Positions 20,601 to 34,620 of a stretch of 64,000 nt of DNA are shown here, one piece after another. The stretch lies in NCBI RefSeq assembly GCF_030463535.1, contig NC_132881.1:5347526-5411525 (forward strand), written 5' to 3'. The translations under genes were made by a program, and so were the position numbers. Within the stretch, counting starts at the first letter, position 1. The number at the start of each line of letters is the position of its first letter. The DNA comes from Salminus brasiliensis (Eukaryota; Chordata; Actinopteri; Characiformes; Bryconidae). The notes under the pieces were generated by a model, which did not search any database, had not been told where the DNA came from, and saw only the letters and a program-made list of their open reading frames with translations.

Positions 20601-21859
20601 AACCACATTGAAAAAAAAAAAAAAAAACGACCGGTTCACAGTGTGCATGGTGGATATTTGAGTATACTTTGAATATTTTATCTATACTACATACTAAAAA
20701 AAACAATCAGTATACAATTGCGATGCACCTATAGTCTTAAAATTTACTGTTACAAGAAAGGGTCAGATCATAAGAAATTTCACAGGACGTCCAAAGAAAT
20801 CTTACTGAAGCCAACAAGACTTTTCATAAAATGTGTAGAGAGGGCACTTTCAGCTCAACTCACTTCCATGGACACCAATATGGCTCATCTATTAGCATAT
20901 TTATTTATTTAAAAAAAAACAATTATTGTTAATTGTTTTGTTGTTCACCAATATGTGCTTACATGCTTGAAAATGTAGGATTGTGTGAATGTCTTCAATG
21001 TGGCCAGACTTTCTAGAACTATCCTGACATGGTCTAGAGTTAGGTTGGAGTTTAAAATCAGTAGGTCAGTAGCTTCAGGGTCAGGTATATATGTCCTGTA
21101 GCCAATTGCCCAGATTAATGAATACACACACTGTTCTCCCTTCCCTGAGTGGAAAAGCACCTGTAAAAGCTGCATGCTACAGCCTGCAGATCTGACTGTG
21201 AGCTGAAAGCTGACTGACTGAGCTGTTCTTCCGGCACAGACCAATAAAGAAGTCCTTTTCTGCACTCCAGGTCTCCTGATTTCTCCTCTCTGGACACAAA
21301 AACGTGTGTACACCACAGCACACTTCGCTTTAATAATAAACACCTTCCGTAACCTAATAGAGTCCATGCAACAAAGTCTTGCTAGTATCAACTGAGCCAA
21401 GCGTGGTTATTTCCATAGGTGCTCATAATATTCTGAGGTTGTATCCACATGGACTTGCAGTCATTTCTTTTCCTTAATATTTTTTTTCCTGAATGGGAGG
21501 TCACACAGGAAACCACTGTTTTCTAAAAATGAACACTGTTCTACATTAGGTTGCGAAACACAGAACTCCACAGCACATCTGGAGCACAACAACTTTCTGC
21601 ATGCAGAATGTCTGCCCTGCTAGATCATGGTCTACCAGCTCAGCCATGGTAGGGCATGCAAACACACACAGCAGGGCCACTATGTGCTAAAATAAGTAGT
21701 AGGTACACCTTATCCTTACCCTCTGCTACATAACCTAATCTAGGTTCCCATGGCTTAAAAAAAAACAAAACAAAAAACGCACAATCTTGCCAAGTGCTGC
21801 CACAGGACTCTGAAAGAAAGCAGACATACTTCAACCCCAACCCCACTGAAAACGTTTGG
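20601..21859. other. Intergenic, no recognised gene
   Basis: The 151-residue frame at 20945-21400 on the - strand has no recognisable domain and a composition like its surroundings, so it is not called. Confidence 0.4.
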
Positions 21860-22115
21860 GAAGAATAGGACCGTTTATTGTGAGCAAGGCCTTAAATCGC
21901 ACACTGGTCAGTGCCTGACCTTACAAACCCTCTTTTAAATGAATGAGAACAAATTCTTATGAACAAATCCAAAACAGCTTTCCCAGAGATGTGGAGGCCA
22001 TTATAGTGTCAGAAGGGGGACAAACTCTGTATCAATGCCCATGGTTTTAGAACGGAAAGCCCAACAAGCTAATGGAGGTGTAACAGGCAGGCATCTACAT
22101 ACTTTCTGCACCATA
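21860..22115 (+). mobile_element. Tc1-type 3' end relic
   Basis: The order of cccagagatgtggaggccat, tatagtgtcagaaggggga, tcaatgcccatggtttta and aggtgtaacaggcaggcatc is that of the 3' end of a Tc1-type fish transposon, the end of the transposase frame plus the terminal repeat. It is heavily mutated. Confidence 0.6.
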
Positions 22116-22774
22116 CTGTACACACAGTACATGACGCCCTGCGGAAATATCCCCTTTTAGCCTGTGATTTTATTTTTGTCCAGATTGGCTCCAGATTGGC
22201 TCCAGATTGGATTTATTAAAGTCTTCTCCCTTAAGAATATTACTTCCTGTTTTTCACCATCCAAAAGTGGTCTCTTGATTTACATTTAAGACATTTAGTC
22301 GATGCTCTTCTGTGTTTGAAGACAGCAAGTGACTGAAAAACCCTGGATGCTTGTCATCCGTGGACCTTAAGGGAGCCATACCTGATGCTTGAAGGGCTCT
22401 TGGCTCGAAGGGCTCGAAGTTGCATGGCTAAACATTCAAAACAGATCCTGCAGGGTGACTAAAAAGATGACATTAGCAGCAGCTCCAGCATTACTTTCCA
22501 TTCACAGTACTAGCAACTTTTAGCTTTTCGGGATTAGAGCTATGATTGTGTGGGATTCAAACACTCTGATTCACACAAAACATAACCTGCTAGAAAGTTG
22601 CTTTTATTGATGCCTGGAGTATCAACAATATGATTACAGACACTCTCCTGATAAACCTATCCAATCCAAACAGGGCTTCAGAAACAGCTTGCCCTTGTTG
22701 AGAGAAAAAATAAATAAATCACAAGACCCCTGATATGAAAGAAACTCAGCCTATTAGATTAACTCCACTGACCA
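22116..22774. other. Intergenic with partial repeat
   Basis: A short tandem triplication of ccagattgg lies at 22181-22210. A fragment of the 'ATTTAGCTGATGCTCTT' repeat family is at 22283-22320 (see 33308-33530). No gene was recognised. Confidence 0.4.
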
Positions 22775-23192
22775 TAAAGCACTTCTAGTTCTACAACTCC
22801 AGACTATAGTCCATCAGTTTCTCTGCATACTTTGTTAGCCTCCTTTCACACTGATCGCCAATGCTCAGAACCACCCCACAGCAGCTATAATCTGAGTGGG
22901 TCATTCTCAGCACTGCAGTGACACTGACATGGTGGTGAGTGTGTTAGTAGTGTGTGTTGCACTGGTGGATCAGACACGTTCAAACACTGTGTCCACTCAC
23001 TGTCCACTGTAGTAGACACTCCTACCTAGTTGGTCCACCTTGTAGATAAAGGTAAAGTCAGAGACAGAAGCTCATCTGTTGCTGCACCGTTTGTGTTGGC
23101 CATCCTCTAGTCCATCATCAGTGGTGGTGAACTGTTCTCAGTCCAGGTGTTTAAACACTCCAGCAGCACTGCTGTGTCTGATCCACTCGTAC

Positions 23193-23254
<62 letters not shown>

Positions 23255-23455
23255 TATACACACACACATACACATAGGACCACCATGGCAGTGTCACTAC
23301 AGTGCTGAGAATGACCCACCACCCAAACAATACCTGCTCTGTGGTGGTGTGGTGGAGCATTGAAGAACAGGATGAAATGAGGTTAACAAAGTATGAAGAG
23401 AAACAGATGGACTACAGTCTGGAATTACAGAACTACACAGTGCTCCTAAAAGGGG
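22775..23455. mobile_element. Foldback (long inverted-arm) element
   Basis: Left arm 22775-22945 and right arm 23278-23455 are inverted copies. For example, gggtcattctcagcactg on the left pairs with cagtgctgagaatgaccca on the right, and tactttgttagcctc with ggttaacaaagta. The 330-bp loop holds a CA microsatellite. No transposase is encoded. A single-arm copy is at 1846-2052. Confidence 0.8.
23197..23275. repeat. (CA)n microsatellite, imperfect
   Basis: CA units run from 23197, then mixed CACATA units to about 23275, next to the right arm of the foldback element. The histidine/threonine- and cysteine/valine-rich frames over it are artefacts. Confidence 0.95.
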
Positions 23456-24174
23456 AAGTGGGGCTGATATAATGGGCCAAGTGCATTCCAATCCAGGCAT
23501 AATCATAATATTCTGGCATGATATATATTTCTCTATTTACAATCTGAATTTGAGAATGGCCAAGCCACTGATTCAAACAGTGGACCGAGAACAGACAATT
23601 GTTATATCAACTGTTAGTTATCTAATACAAACAATTACATAACATTCAATGCTTTTGTTTAATTTAGGCACATCAGTGTAAAATCATGTGTACGCAGTGT
23701 GTTAAACTGGATCATAGAAATCAAAGTCATTCCGAAAGTTCAAACATCTCACACTCTTTTCCCCAGTAACCCCCCCTGTCAAAACATCATTCTTTTACAT
23801 AAAAAAGACTGTATTACAGGTTTCCTTCTCAAATATAGATTTAAAAACACACATAAAATGAGGTAACCTGATGCTATGTTTCAGCTGCAGGCAGATGGGA
23901 AATGTCTGCCCCCTGACAGCCCCCTTTAAAAAGTGCCTGCAGGAATGCGTACAGCTGAAGTAACACACAGTTCCTGGACACAGTCTGGAAAGATAAAGAT
24001 TCACTTGAAAAAAAAGAGGGTATCCCTTTAGTGCCACCAGGCTTCTCTGAATCAGCGCTGAGCATTCAGCATTCAGATGGAAGCAAAATTACAGTCAACA
24101 GCAGTCAATTAAATCAAAATAACAGCGTCTTCACACCACTCAGGAAATTACACCTCTGATTGGACTCCTCTTGC
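23456..24174. other. Region downstream of zbtb8os (3' UTR side)
   Basis: This lies 3' of the archease stop codon on the - strand and probably includes its 3' UTR. No canonical AATAAA was found close to the stop; an ATTAAA variant on the - strand lies near 23660. Confidence 0.35.
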
Positions 24175-24261
24175 TCAGATGTCGATTATGACGAGGATCT
24201 CCGGCTTTTCATCATCACGGATCTGCATGGCCGAATAGGTGATCGCTTTCACTTCCGTGCC
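24175..24261 (-). CDS. zbtb8os: zbtb8os exon 7 (terminal)
   Basis: The acceptor is ctttctcag|. It encodes GTEVKAITYSAMQIRDDEKP and then EILVIIDI, with stop TGA at 24177-24175. Confidence 0.97.
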   Translation of the reverse strand, partial: GTEVKAITYSAMQIRDDEKPEILVIIDI

Positions 24262-27200
24262 CTGAGAAAGAGAACACAGTATTTGCTTTTGCTTGTTGTT
24301 GCTTTTTTAATTAGTAGAGTTGGGGCACGTTGCGCTGATTTATAGTGGGTTATGCACTGCGGTTACGCCCCCTTAAGTGGCAGAATCTGAGTTATCCAAT
24401 TACAGACTGCCGAAAGCTCAAGACAAGCCTGATCGGCATTTTCTTAAATGACTGCTACTGCACCCTGTGCTCCAAAACACAATGTCCATCCTTCCCTTGC
24501 TTATTTCTTAGAATAATAAGGTTGCTAACAAACTAAAATACCAATTTTGGCCACATGCAAGCCAACACTCCTGCACACTGAACTTACATCATAAAACATA
24601 AGGCAACAACAAATGAGGTTGGATTAATTAGCTTAGAGGTTAAAACTAAATCCTGGGGTGGAGTTTTACTTTCTAGACCTGAATGCTCCAAATCTAGGCA
24701 GCAGTAGAGCAGATCTGAAATAGCTGGACTTGTTCCAAGAGTTCTGAAGCTTAGTAGTCCACTTACTTCTATGTAACATCATTTCAGGGTGCTGGAGTGT
24801 CGGCCTGCTTGTAGTCACAATAATCCCATGGGTACAAGATGTATGCAAAGGTTTGTTAAATGTATAATGCTTCCAAAAAAGGTTCTTTGGAACATTATCA
24901 TTGAGAAAACTATTTAGCGTCCCTAAAGAACATTTAAGATAATGGTTCTCTAAAGCAGTGAAAAGAGTAAAGTGTAAAGAAAGTAAACTGAAGCTTTCTG
25001 GCCCTGGAACCTCTATAGCTCAGACAGGACTGTAAGTAGAGATGAAACAGTATGAAATCAGTACGTGTTTCACAATTATAGTGGACAAAATTATCACAGT
25101 TATTAGTGCAGTATTCTTGCAATGTTAAAAACAGCTGGAAAGTTACTAAAACATATACTAATACACAAACTGAAATAATTTCAGTAGCACTGCTGGGTTT
25201 GCCTGCAGAATGCCCACTCTGGAGACAAGGAAATAGCAATTATATAATTATTATAAAAAAAATTTCTAATGCTAATTAAAATTTAAAACCGTAATACTAA
25301 CTGATAATCATTACTTTTACAATCTCTAGAATGGTGAAAAGAAAAATACTGACCTGTGGATGTTTGGAAAGGCTGAACTCCTCCCCCCAGCTGCAGCAGA
25401 TGAGAGAGAGAAGGTAAATTACTAAGTCCAAATATCACACTGACAGCGGTCAAAAGCAACATGGAACAAAAAGCACAAGGGCAAACAAAACAACAGGAAG
25501 TGGATGTTGTGGTCTACTTGTTTGCATAACACATTCCAACTTGACCATAGATTATGGCTGTGTCACAGCAGTGTGGCTGAAGTGCTGAAAACGGGGCGTT
25601 TTTGTATATCTATATGTACAAAGTCATTCAAATTATATTGTGTTTTATGTATTTTCAAACATTTCCTACAGACCTAATCTTAATAATGTCTTGCTTAGTA
25701 AATATAAAAACAATTAATACATATTAAATAATTATACAGCATAATTCAAACTCTATTCATATAAAATTATTGGTAATAATGTATTATTCTTGTTACTGTT
25801 ATATTATTATTATTATACAGAAACAGAATGCTTTCTTTATCTTTGCCAATTGTCGCAGCCTACTTGTTACAGGGGCTGGCAAATCCATCTTTAGTACAAA
25901 AATATTTAAACGATCCTGATGATTAGTGACTCCATTAACCAAAATTAGATTTGGACAACATAATAAAATCTATCAAATATTTGAAATGGAGCAGCAGGCT
26001 TTTTCTGTTGTTTTTTTTAGCTTTTATTTTCTGGCAGCTTTTGAATCCATGTACGGTACTGGATCATAAACAGTTCCAAAGTGATGGGGAGTGTGTTTGT
26101 GACTTAAAAACACAGTAAGTGATCTGAGCTAGTTGGCTTTGAAATGTATGGAGTTCTTATATTTAATAAAAGCTTTTCATGTTTCAGCAAAAATACTAAA
26201 AGGAAAAAGGAAACACTCCGTTTGCTCCTGATTTTTTCCCCACAAGAAGTAAATCGAATGCACCACGTCAGCCATTTTAACCTCCTGACGTGGGAGTGTG
26301 CAGTAAAAGATCCACTGTGGGCTTAGTGTGATTGTATTTGTGAACAATGCATGATTTGGTCTAGAAAGGCCCCTTGTTTCATAGAGGTGCCCCTGTCATG
26401 TTGACTCTTCCAACTGACTCAACCCAAATAAAATAAACTGTGACCTCAAATAGTTCAAACACATTACTGAGGAACTATAAAATAAAAACAACAAAAAAAA
26501 ACATAGTTTCAATACAAGCAAGTTTCTGCTTAAAAGGATGCTCTGTACTTTTAGGGTCATCGGTTAGAAAAATCCTCGGAGGTCTGAATTCCTCCTTCCA
26601 CACTGATATTGCAGCAAAGGTGGTTCTACCAAGCACTACTTGCACAAGCAACATTTTTCCAGTCTGTTTTAAAGACCTGCTGCCAAATAATGAATTTTGA
26701 CTTTGAGAACTTCCTTAATGAGCACATTTTTTGCAGTGCAAATACTGGTCGGTACACTTTGAGTAAGTGTCATTTGTAACTCCAGATGAATCTGATGTCT
26801 TAAGGAGGCTGAATACTCTGGCCCCACCGTTACCCATACCCAAATCATATGTCTAAAGTTTGTCACATACAAAGTCCTACATATAGCGGTAAAATGCTTT
26901 TGAACTCCATTTGGGAGTTATATGAGCACAAAGATAGCAGTGACCACTGTTATGTAAGCTCTACTGTTCTGCCAAAGCGAGGAAAACCCCTGAAAGAGAA
27001 GCCAGTTATATTACCTAACATCATCTGGACCATTCTACAGTGTTAACAGGCCTAGCCCTTTGCTGGCATGGTACACTGCAGTGCCCTCCAACACATCTGA
27101 ATAAATTTTCCACAAGTTTCAAAGTTTCCAAAAGTACTATATGGTATGTACTACACATACCGAAGCCATAGTACTTTATCGTTCAGTGCATTCCCTGCGC

Positions 27201-30200
27201 CATCAAACACCATTAAACTCATCAGGGATCTTGGAGCGCTTTTTCTTTTAAGAAATATATATACGGGTCTTGTAACCTGAAATTATTCTGCTGTACCCGC
27301 GCAGCTTCAACTATTACCACAGTCATTTTTAAGGCTCTTCCTGTACTTATAACAAAAGTCTTTGATTGTTGAATTGAATATATTAAGAAAATTATATGAT
27401 TACATACTGGTGACATTCAATCTTTTGACATGTCTTTTTATTTTTAAATTATTAAATGATATATATTAATATATAACATTAAATATTAAACAGATAGCTT
27501 TTCGACTGGGATGATAAAAACAGCATGGACGTAGGGGACACAAAGTATGAGCTGACTGGTTTTTGGTACGGAGTTATGCTTACTAATTGTAAATATAATC
27601 TATATTTGTTATATAGATTATATTTATACTTCAGATTGTTCATTTGGACCAATTCTTTTTTGGCCTCATGATTCATACACTATACATAATCTCTATTTAC
27701 GATACTGCACTGGAAAAATGTACACAATTAAAATGTACAGGTTTAATATCATCTAAAATGTTTACAAAATGATTTACACAAGACATGACTCATTGCATTA
27801 CATGACTCCTTGCAAGTGTGAATATTCCTGTGGCCACTGAGAAATATACAAAGAGGGTTCACACAGGCCTAACAGTAAACTAGTGATTAGATTAGAGTGT
27901 CATTATCTAAAGCCTTGCTGCCCTCTCACTGCCAGGCAGACTGACTCAGTGTGTGCCTAAGTGAGAGAGAAGGTGGTGGTGCTGCAGGTGATTCAACTGT
28001 TCACTCATCCCTTCTGGGAAATTTACAAACTTAACAAACTTACCCTATTGAGCGAATTCTGAAGCGTGTCCGATCTAAGTGCAGGACTTTCACCTCCTAT
28101 GAAAAAAGAAAAATGTTCAGAACCCATTCAGAAGCTACTTTAGAAAAATATTAATAGTGTTTTGCCACTTTTTCTCTGCAATTCAATTTCCACCCACTGG
28201 CTCCAACTGAACCTATAACACAACACTACCATTGAGACATGTGAAGGCTTAATCACTGCTCGGGAAAACAACTCAAAGAGTTCCAGTAACAAACTAAAGG
28301 CGGGCAAAACATTACGGTAGCTTTTTAAAAAGCCTAGAAGTATATATATATTTTTTATTTCCAACAACAACAATCCTCAGTAAACAGTAGTGGCGGACAG
28401 TGACGGAAGCACACAAAGCTTGTAATTGTGTCCTTGGTTTATTACTCTGCTTCTGTGACTGGAAATCTCATCTGTGGGTGAGGCCGTAGACAAAGTCTTG
28501 GTAAAGTCATTGTCAAATCACTCTGGCAGATGCCTTTTGTGCCCACAGCTGAACTTTGTAACCCAGTGTACAAATAATTTAATAAATAACACTTTTGCAT
28601 TATTCTGTGTGGGGGAAAAAAAGAAAAAGAAAAACTCAGACTGCCAAATTAAAAAAAGACATTCATAAAAGGTCTAACAATATTAGGAGAAGCAACCATC
28701 TAACCAAATTTGCAGATTGCAACTCAACTACTCAAATGGCCAAAGAAATAGTCACAAATAATTTTAAATGAAACCAACTGAAAATGTTTTCTTTTGCATA
28801 ATGTTGCAAAAATAGGGCACTTTACTAAAATGTATTGGAGTAAAATTCAGATTTTCTCAAATGTTACACAGACACCAAAAACCCACAGCTTTTATTCTGC
28901 CATGCTCACAGTACAATAGAGTGGGACAAATACTGCATCATGAAGACCAAGTGAACTTCATTGTGCAGTGCCAATGTCAATATTGAGTCATAGTTAGGCT
29001 ATCTTAGTTACCATGTCCGGTATTGGCAAATAAAGTATTAGTAATGGTGATGTGTGAGATACCCTGGGGATGAAGAAGGCATCAGCACTGAACTTGAATA
29101 GCCAGTCATCCAAGAAATGGAAGAGAAGTGATTGCAGGTCGTCCCCTGGGCAGAGACAGACATGGGAATTAGAGCGCTGTCTAACAAAACACAACATTAA
29201 TGCCATCTTTATGACATGGTCCATGACATATCACTTTCAGAATGTGTCACAATAAACAAAAAATCTCTTTCTGTTATATTACTTCCTAGATCAGCCTGGT
29301 AATCATGTCTCCAGTATTCCCCCAAATCACTGCACAAAGTTCTTTCATCACTTAAACTCCTTGGAACCACTGGCAGTTCCTGGCTTTTTTTTCCTTTCAC
29401 TGTTATAACTTTTTTTATAACAGTTTGCATTGCTTTGCATATTATATACGTACCAATTAATAATCCCTAGGGTGACGTAAAAGTTACAAAAGCATAAGAG
29501 GTTAATAGTCCTTTGCTTTATGCATTACTGAATACACACAGTATCATATCAACTCGTGCTCTATTTCCTACCTTCAGATTCAACTTCTATGGTATCAATG
29601 GGTTCCACAGTTTCTGTGTCGGTCATGTAGCCGAACATGGCCATCGCACACTGCTCGAATGCCTCCTCCAGGGAGTTACCCCAAGAGTGCAGCCTGAAAA
29701 CATGCACACACACAGACAGACACACAAATCTAAACATTCTGCAAACAAACTGTGTAAAACTGGGACCTAAAATTATCTACAACACACAAATAAGAGATAA
29801 GATAAGATAAGATAGTCCTTTATTAGTCCCGCAGTGGGGAAATTCACAGTGTAACAGCAGAAAGGGATAGCAAGACACTCAGTTACAAAAATTTGGATAA
29901 ATAATTTACACTATATACACAATATAAATAAGAATTAAAAGAGCAATAACAATATTATTTACAGCAAAAGACTCTTAATTGCACATGGGGGGGGGGTATT
30001 GCACATGGTATTCCCTGAACATGAACATGTGTGTGTAGTTAAGTGTGTGTGTATGTGGTCCGCTGGGAGCAGTGCTGGTTTTGCAGTCTGACGGCAGCAG
30101 GAAGGAAGGACCTGCGATACCGCTCCTTCACACACTTGGGGTGAAGCAGCCTGTCACTAAAGGAGCTGCCCAGTGCTGCCAGAGTCTCATGCATGGGGTG

Positions 30201-33200
30201 GGAGCTGTTCTCCAGCATGGATGCCAGCTTGGCTGTCATCCTCCTGTCTCCCACCACCTGCGCTGGGTCTAAGAAGCACCCCAGGACAGAGCCGGCCCTC
30301 TTTATGAGTTTGTCCAGTCTCTTCTTATCTGCTGTCGAGATGCTACTGCCCCAGCAGACCACTCCATAAAAGACGGCAGATGCCACCACTGTGTCGAAGA
30401 ACGTCCTCAGGAGTGCTCCCTGCACCCCAAAGGACCTCAGTCTCCTCAGCAGGTAGAGTCTGCTCTGGCCAGTATTCCTCATACCATTAAACAGCCCGAG
30501 CTGTGTGCATTCCCCCCAGACATTAGCACAAATAGCACAAACTCTCGCTGTAGCAATGTTTATGATGGAATGATTATTACAGTGAGGTTATAGCAGTGAT
30601 ATAGCAGTGATATTACTGCAGAGAGACTACTGAAGTGTATTATAGCAGCATGACTAATGCATGGGTATTATAGCAAGGTGATTATTATAGCAGTGTGAGG
30701 CGAGGTGAGCTGGTTTGTGCCAGATGAGCTGCATCATAGTAAGGTTTAATCAAATACTTTTTTGACCCTTGAAGAAAATGTAACTTAAATACTCTGCAAA
30801 CTGAGTTTGGATGATTTTACAGTGTTGAACCCCTGAATAAAGGATACAGAGGTGAAACCTAAGCATCATGTTTCCTCAACTAACAAGTGCTCCCCCTTCT
30901 GGATGTTTTCAGACAGCTTCTTGAAGCCTTCTTCTTTAAGTCTTTTTAAACAAGAACAGATCTCCCTAATCCCCTTTATGTAGACATGACAGAAAGTGGT
31001 GCCCCTTTAAGAAACTATTAGCTCTGACACTGATACATTTTCAACATGTAATGTTTTGGTCAAGATACAGTATATTAAAACCTTTATTACCTTAGCAGTT
31101 TTAATAAATAAAAAAAATGTATAGGGAATTCTATACAAATATTATGGTGATAACACTCCACTTTGAAGGGTCTACCACCTGCCCCCCCCCCCCCCCCCCC
31201 AAAAAGTCACAATATTTGATTAACAAATCTGATTAAAGTGAAGTTTTTTTTTTAAAGGTTTTTAGTATCCAAGACCTGAGGCTGATGTTTTTTGTAGTTT
31301 TAGATTTCACTAGTCTTAGTTAGAGTACACAAGAATGCATAGTTAGCTTTCTTAATGTTATGTCGACTAAAATACATGCAATGAGTGTTCCGAAAAACTC
31401 TCTCCTGTTCCTGAAATGGCACAGAAATTCATGATTTTGAGAAAGTTAAGAAAAGACTCTACTCACTGGACATCTGCTGTGTGGTCCAGGTCTGAAATGA
31501 GAAAATATGTTCAGGGTTAGACCCTGAATTCATGCTGACACACATCTTTAGTGTGTTGGCTTTACGTTGTGGTTAGTAATACTGGACATAGTTTCACTGA
31601 TCCTGGAATTCAAGGACATCGTAACATAAATTCTGAAGGGAGGGAAAAACACTTAGTTTTTCCAAATCAAAAGAAACTGAAATTAATTTAATGCTACTTA
31701 ATGAGAAAAGGATTTAGCAGTTTAGCCGTATGGCTCCCTCTTAGTCTGTAAATATCAATTGTAAGTGCAAGAGGGAGCTACGAACGGGTGGGCAGCATCA
31801 AATAGGGAGAAAAAATTAAACTCTCTAATCATTAGGGACACCCTGAACAATATTTTTGGGGGCAGATTCTGATTTCTTTACAACCAAACTGGACAAATTC
31901 TGTGTAAACATCACACTTTAAATGAACACAGGAACCTCACACTCCCCATTTACAGTCCATTTCCAGGGATTCAATTAAAGTAAAGACAGAGGTACTGGAA
32001 ATGACCAGGACAGAATACTTGGGTAGCACGGAATACACTTGGGAGGGATGCCCAGGTCTGTGGGTAAAAAATTTCCACTGAAAATCTCTTTTTTTAAAGA
32101 TCTATGAAGATGTCAACATTCCTGTTTATATTACATGAGACTTCCAGCAAACTGAGATCATGTGTCTGATGAGTCTTTTCTCTGAAAAGACTTATTGCCT
32201 TAGCCCATTTCTTGATGTAGTGAGATACAGCATTACTGTCCCGTTTGTCAAAGGATGCGAGTTTCATCACAGAGGCTTTTATTCCCAAAATATTTCACAC
32301 ACTGACGTCAGAGCAAAAACTCATTAAATATATTTAGTGTGTCCAAAGGTCCAACGGCCTCTACTCATCTGGGAAGGATCTGCAGTTATGTAATTATATC
32401 TGGTTATGCAAGTGGTCGTGTAAACAGCATACACTGATTTTTAGATTGGATTAAGGTCTGTTTAAGAAATCTGATCAAGAGAACTACATTTTGCTCACTT
32501 TTCTTTTGGTTTTCTCAGTCTGTGCTTATATGCAAACATAGTAGGACAGAGGCTTGTTCTAAAAAAGCTTGCAATATATGGAAAGCTGTAAAAACCTTAA
32601 AAATGAAGATCCATATTTGCTGGTAATGTGATTCCATGCAGAGATGTTCACAAAAAGCTGTGGCAAGAAATCCTGAATTTATATCACATGCTACTGTGTG
32701 ATTATTGGCTGGTTGTAAAGTAGAAATCTGATTAGTCAGTGCACTGATATTTTACATTACAACAACGACACCTTCCTATGTATATATTCCTTACCTGTTT
32801 ACTTGTATACAGAGCAAATAGCAATTCTGTAAATGCTCAATATCCTCAGTGAAATATTTCCCTGCTACATACATATTATAAACTTAATCATATTCTACTA
32901 TTCTGTATGACTTGATTAATTACTCGAATTCAGTAAATGCGCAATTTTCTCAGTGCAATACCTCGGATGCTATATAAGTTCAATATTTAAACATTTTAAC
33001 TTCTGCACTCTAAATTATCTTAGTTTAACTCTTTTCTAGTTTATTTAAGCTGTTTGTTAGGCATGCATCACCATCATGACTGATACGCAATCTCATTGTA
33101 GGCTGTGCAATGACAATAAAACCCCAGTTAAAATCTTACTACACCAGCTCAGCTAAAATGTGTGTGTGTGTTTTTCTTGGCAGAGCAGAGATTTGCAAAA

Positions 33201-34587
33201 GCTGACCCACATGTTACAGCAGGGAGGGGTCCTCATTACATTCAGTCCTGATAATCAGAGTTAACATGTTTGTGCCAGGACTGGAATTACGGTACACACA
33301 TCTGAAATTACTTTTACATTTACAGCATTTAGCTGAAGCTCTTATACAGAGAGACTTACAAGGTTAGTCGTATTACAGAGATGGGCAAATTACAATGTAG
33401 TGTTAGGAGTCTTGCCCAAGGGCTCTTATTGGTGTGGCACAGAAGAGTCACTCAGACCGGGAATTGAACACCAGTCTCCCTAGTAGTGTGGTAGCTCACT
33501 GGTCGGTAGTGGCCACACCAACCAATTACAATTTCTTTCTAATATAACTGTAAATGTCTCTACTTGGATTGTTTTGGTAAAAACTGATCAAACATTTGTT
33601 CTTTTTTGTGTGAAAGTCAATGGTAACATATGACAAGACAAAATTACATAAAGTATATGTAATCCTGTAACTGCGTCTTTGGTGAAACGGTGGCCTGGGT
33701 TCGAGTCCCGGGTGGCTTTATTTCCTTAGGGGACAGTGATGGCTCAGTTAGATCTCCGGGATATTGATAACAGGGTTGTGGGTTCGATTCCCGGGCTCGG
33801 CAAGCTGCCACTGTTGCCACTGTTGAGCAAGGCCCTTTACCCTCTCTGCTCCCCGGGGGCTGGAGCTGGCTGCCCACCACTCTAGGTGGCTTTATTTCCT
33901 TAGGGGACAGTGATGGCTCAGTTAGAGCTCCGGGTTATCGATAACAGGGTTGTGGGTTCGATTCCCGGGCTCGGCAAGCTGCCACTGTTGAGTCCTTGAG
34001 CAAGGACCTTTACCTTCTCTGCTCCCCGGGGGCTGGAGTTGGCTGCCCACCACTCTAGGTGGCTTTATTTCCTTAGGGGACAGTGATGGCTCAGTTAGAG
34101 CTCCGGGTTATCGATAACAGGGTTGTGGGTTCGATTCCCGGGCTCGGCAAGCTGCCACTGTTGAGCAAGGCCCTTTACCCTCTCTGCTCCCCGGGTGCTG
34201 GAGTTGGCTGCCCACCGCTCTAGGTGGCTTTATTTCCTTAGGGGACAGTGATGGCTCAGTTAGAGCGCCGGGATATCGATAACAGGGTTGTGGGTTCGAT
34301 TCCCGGGCTCGGCAAGCTGCCACTGTTGAGTCCTTGAGCAAGGACCTTTACCTTCTCTGCTCCCCGGGGGCTGGAGTTGGCTGCCCACCGCTCTAGGTGG
34401 CTTTATTTCCTTAGGGGACAGTGATGGCTCAGTTAGAGCTCCGGGTTATCGATAACAGGGTTGTGGGTTCGATTCCCGGGCTCGGCAAGCTGCCACTGTT
34501 GAGTCCTTGAGCAAGGCCCTTTACCCTCTCTGCTCCCCGGGGGCTGGAGCTGTCTAGGTGTGTGTGTGTACTCATTGGCCCTAGTTC

Positions 34588-34620
<33 letters not shown>

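Noticed and set aside
20945-21400. 151-codon - strand ORF as a gene
   Set aside because: No recognisable domain; located among transposon relics; a frame of this length can occur by chance.
33712-34520. Cluster of tRNA genes
   Set aside because: Box A and box B are present, but the acceptor stem does not pair and the unit continues into SINE body sequence; these are SINE heads.
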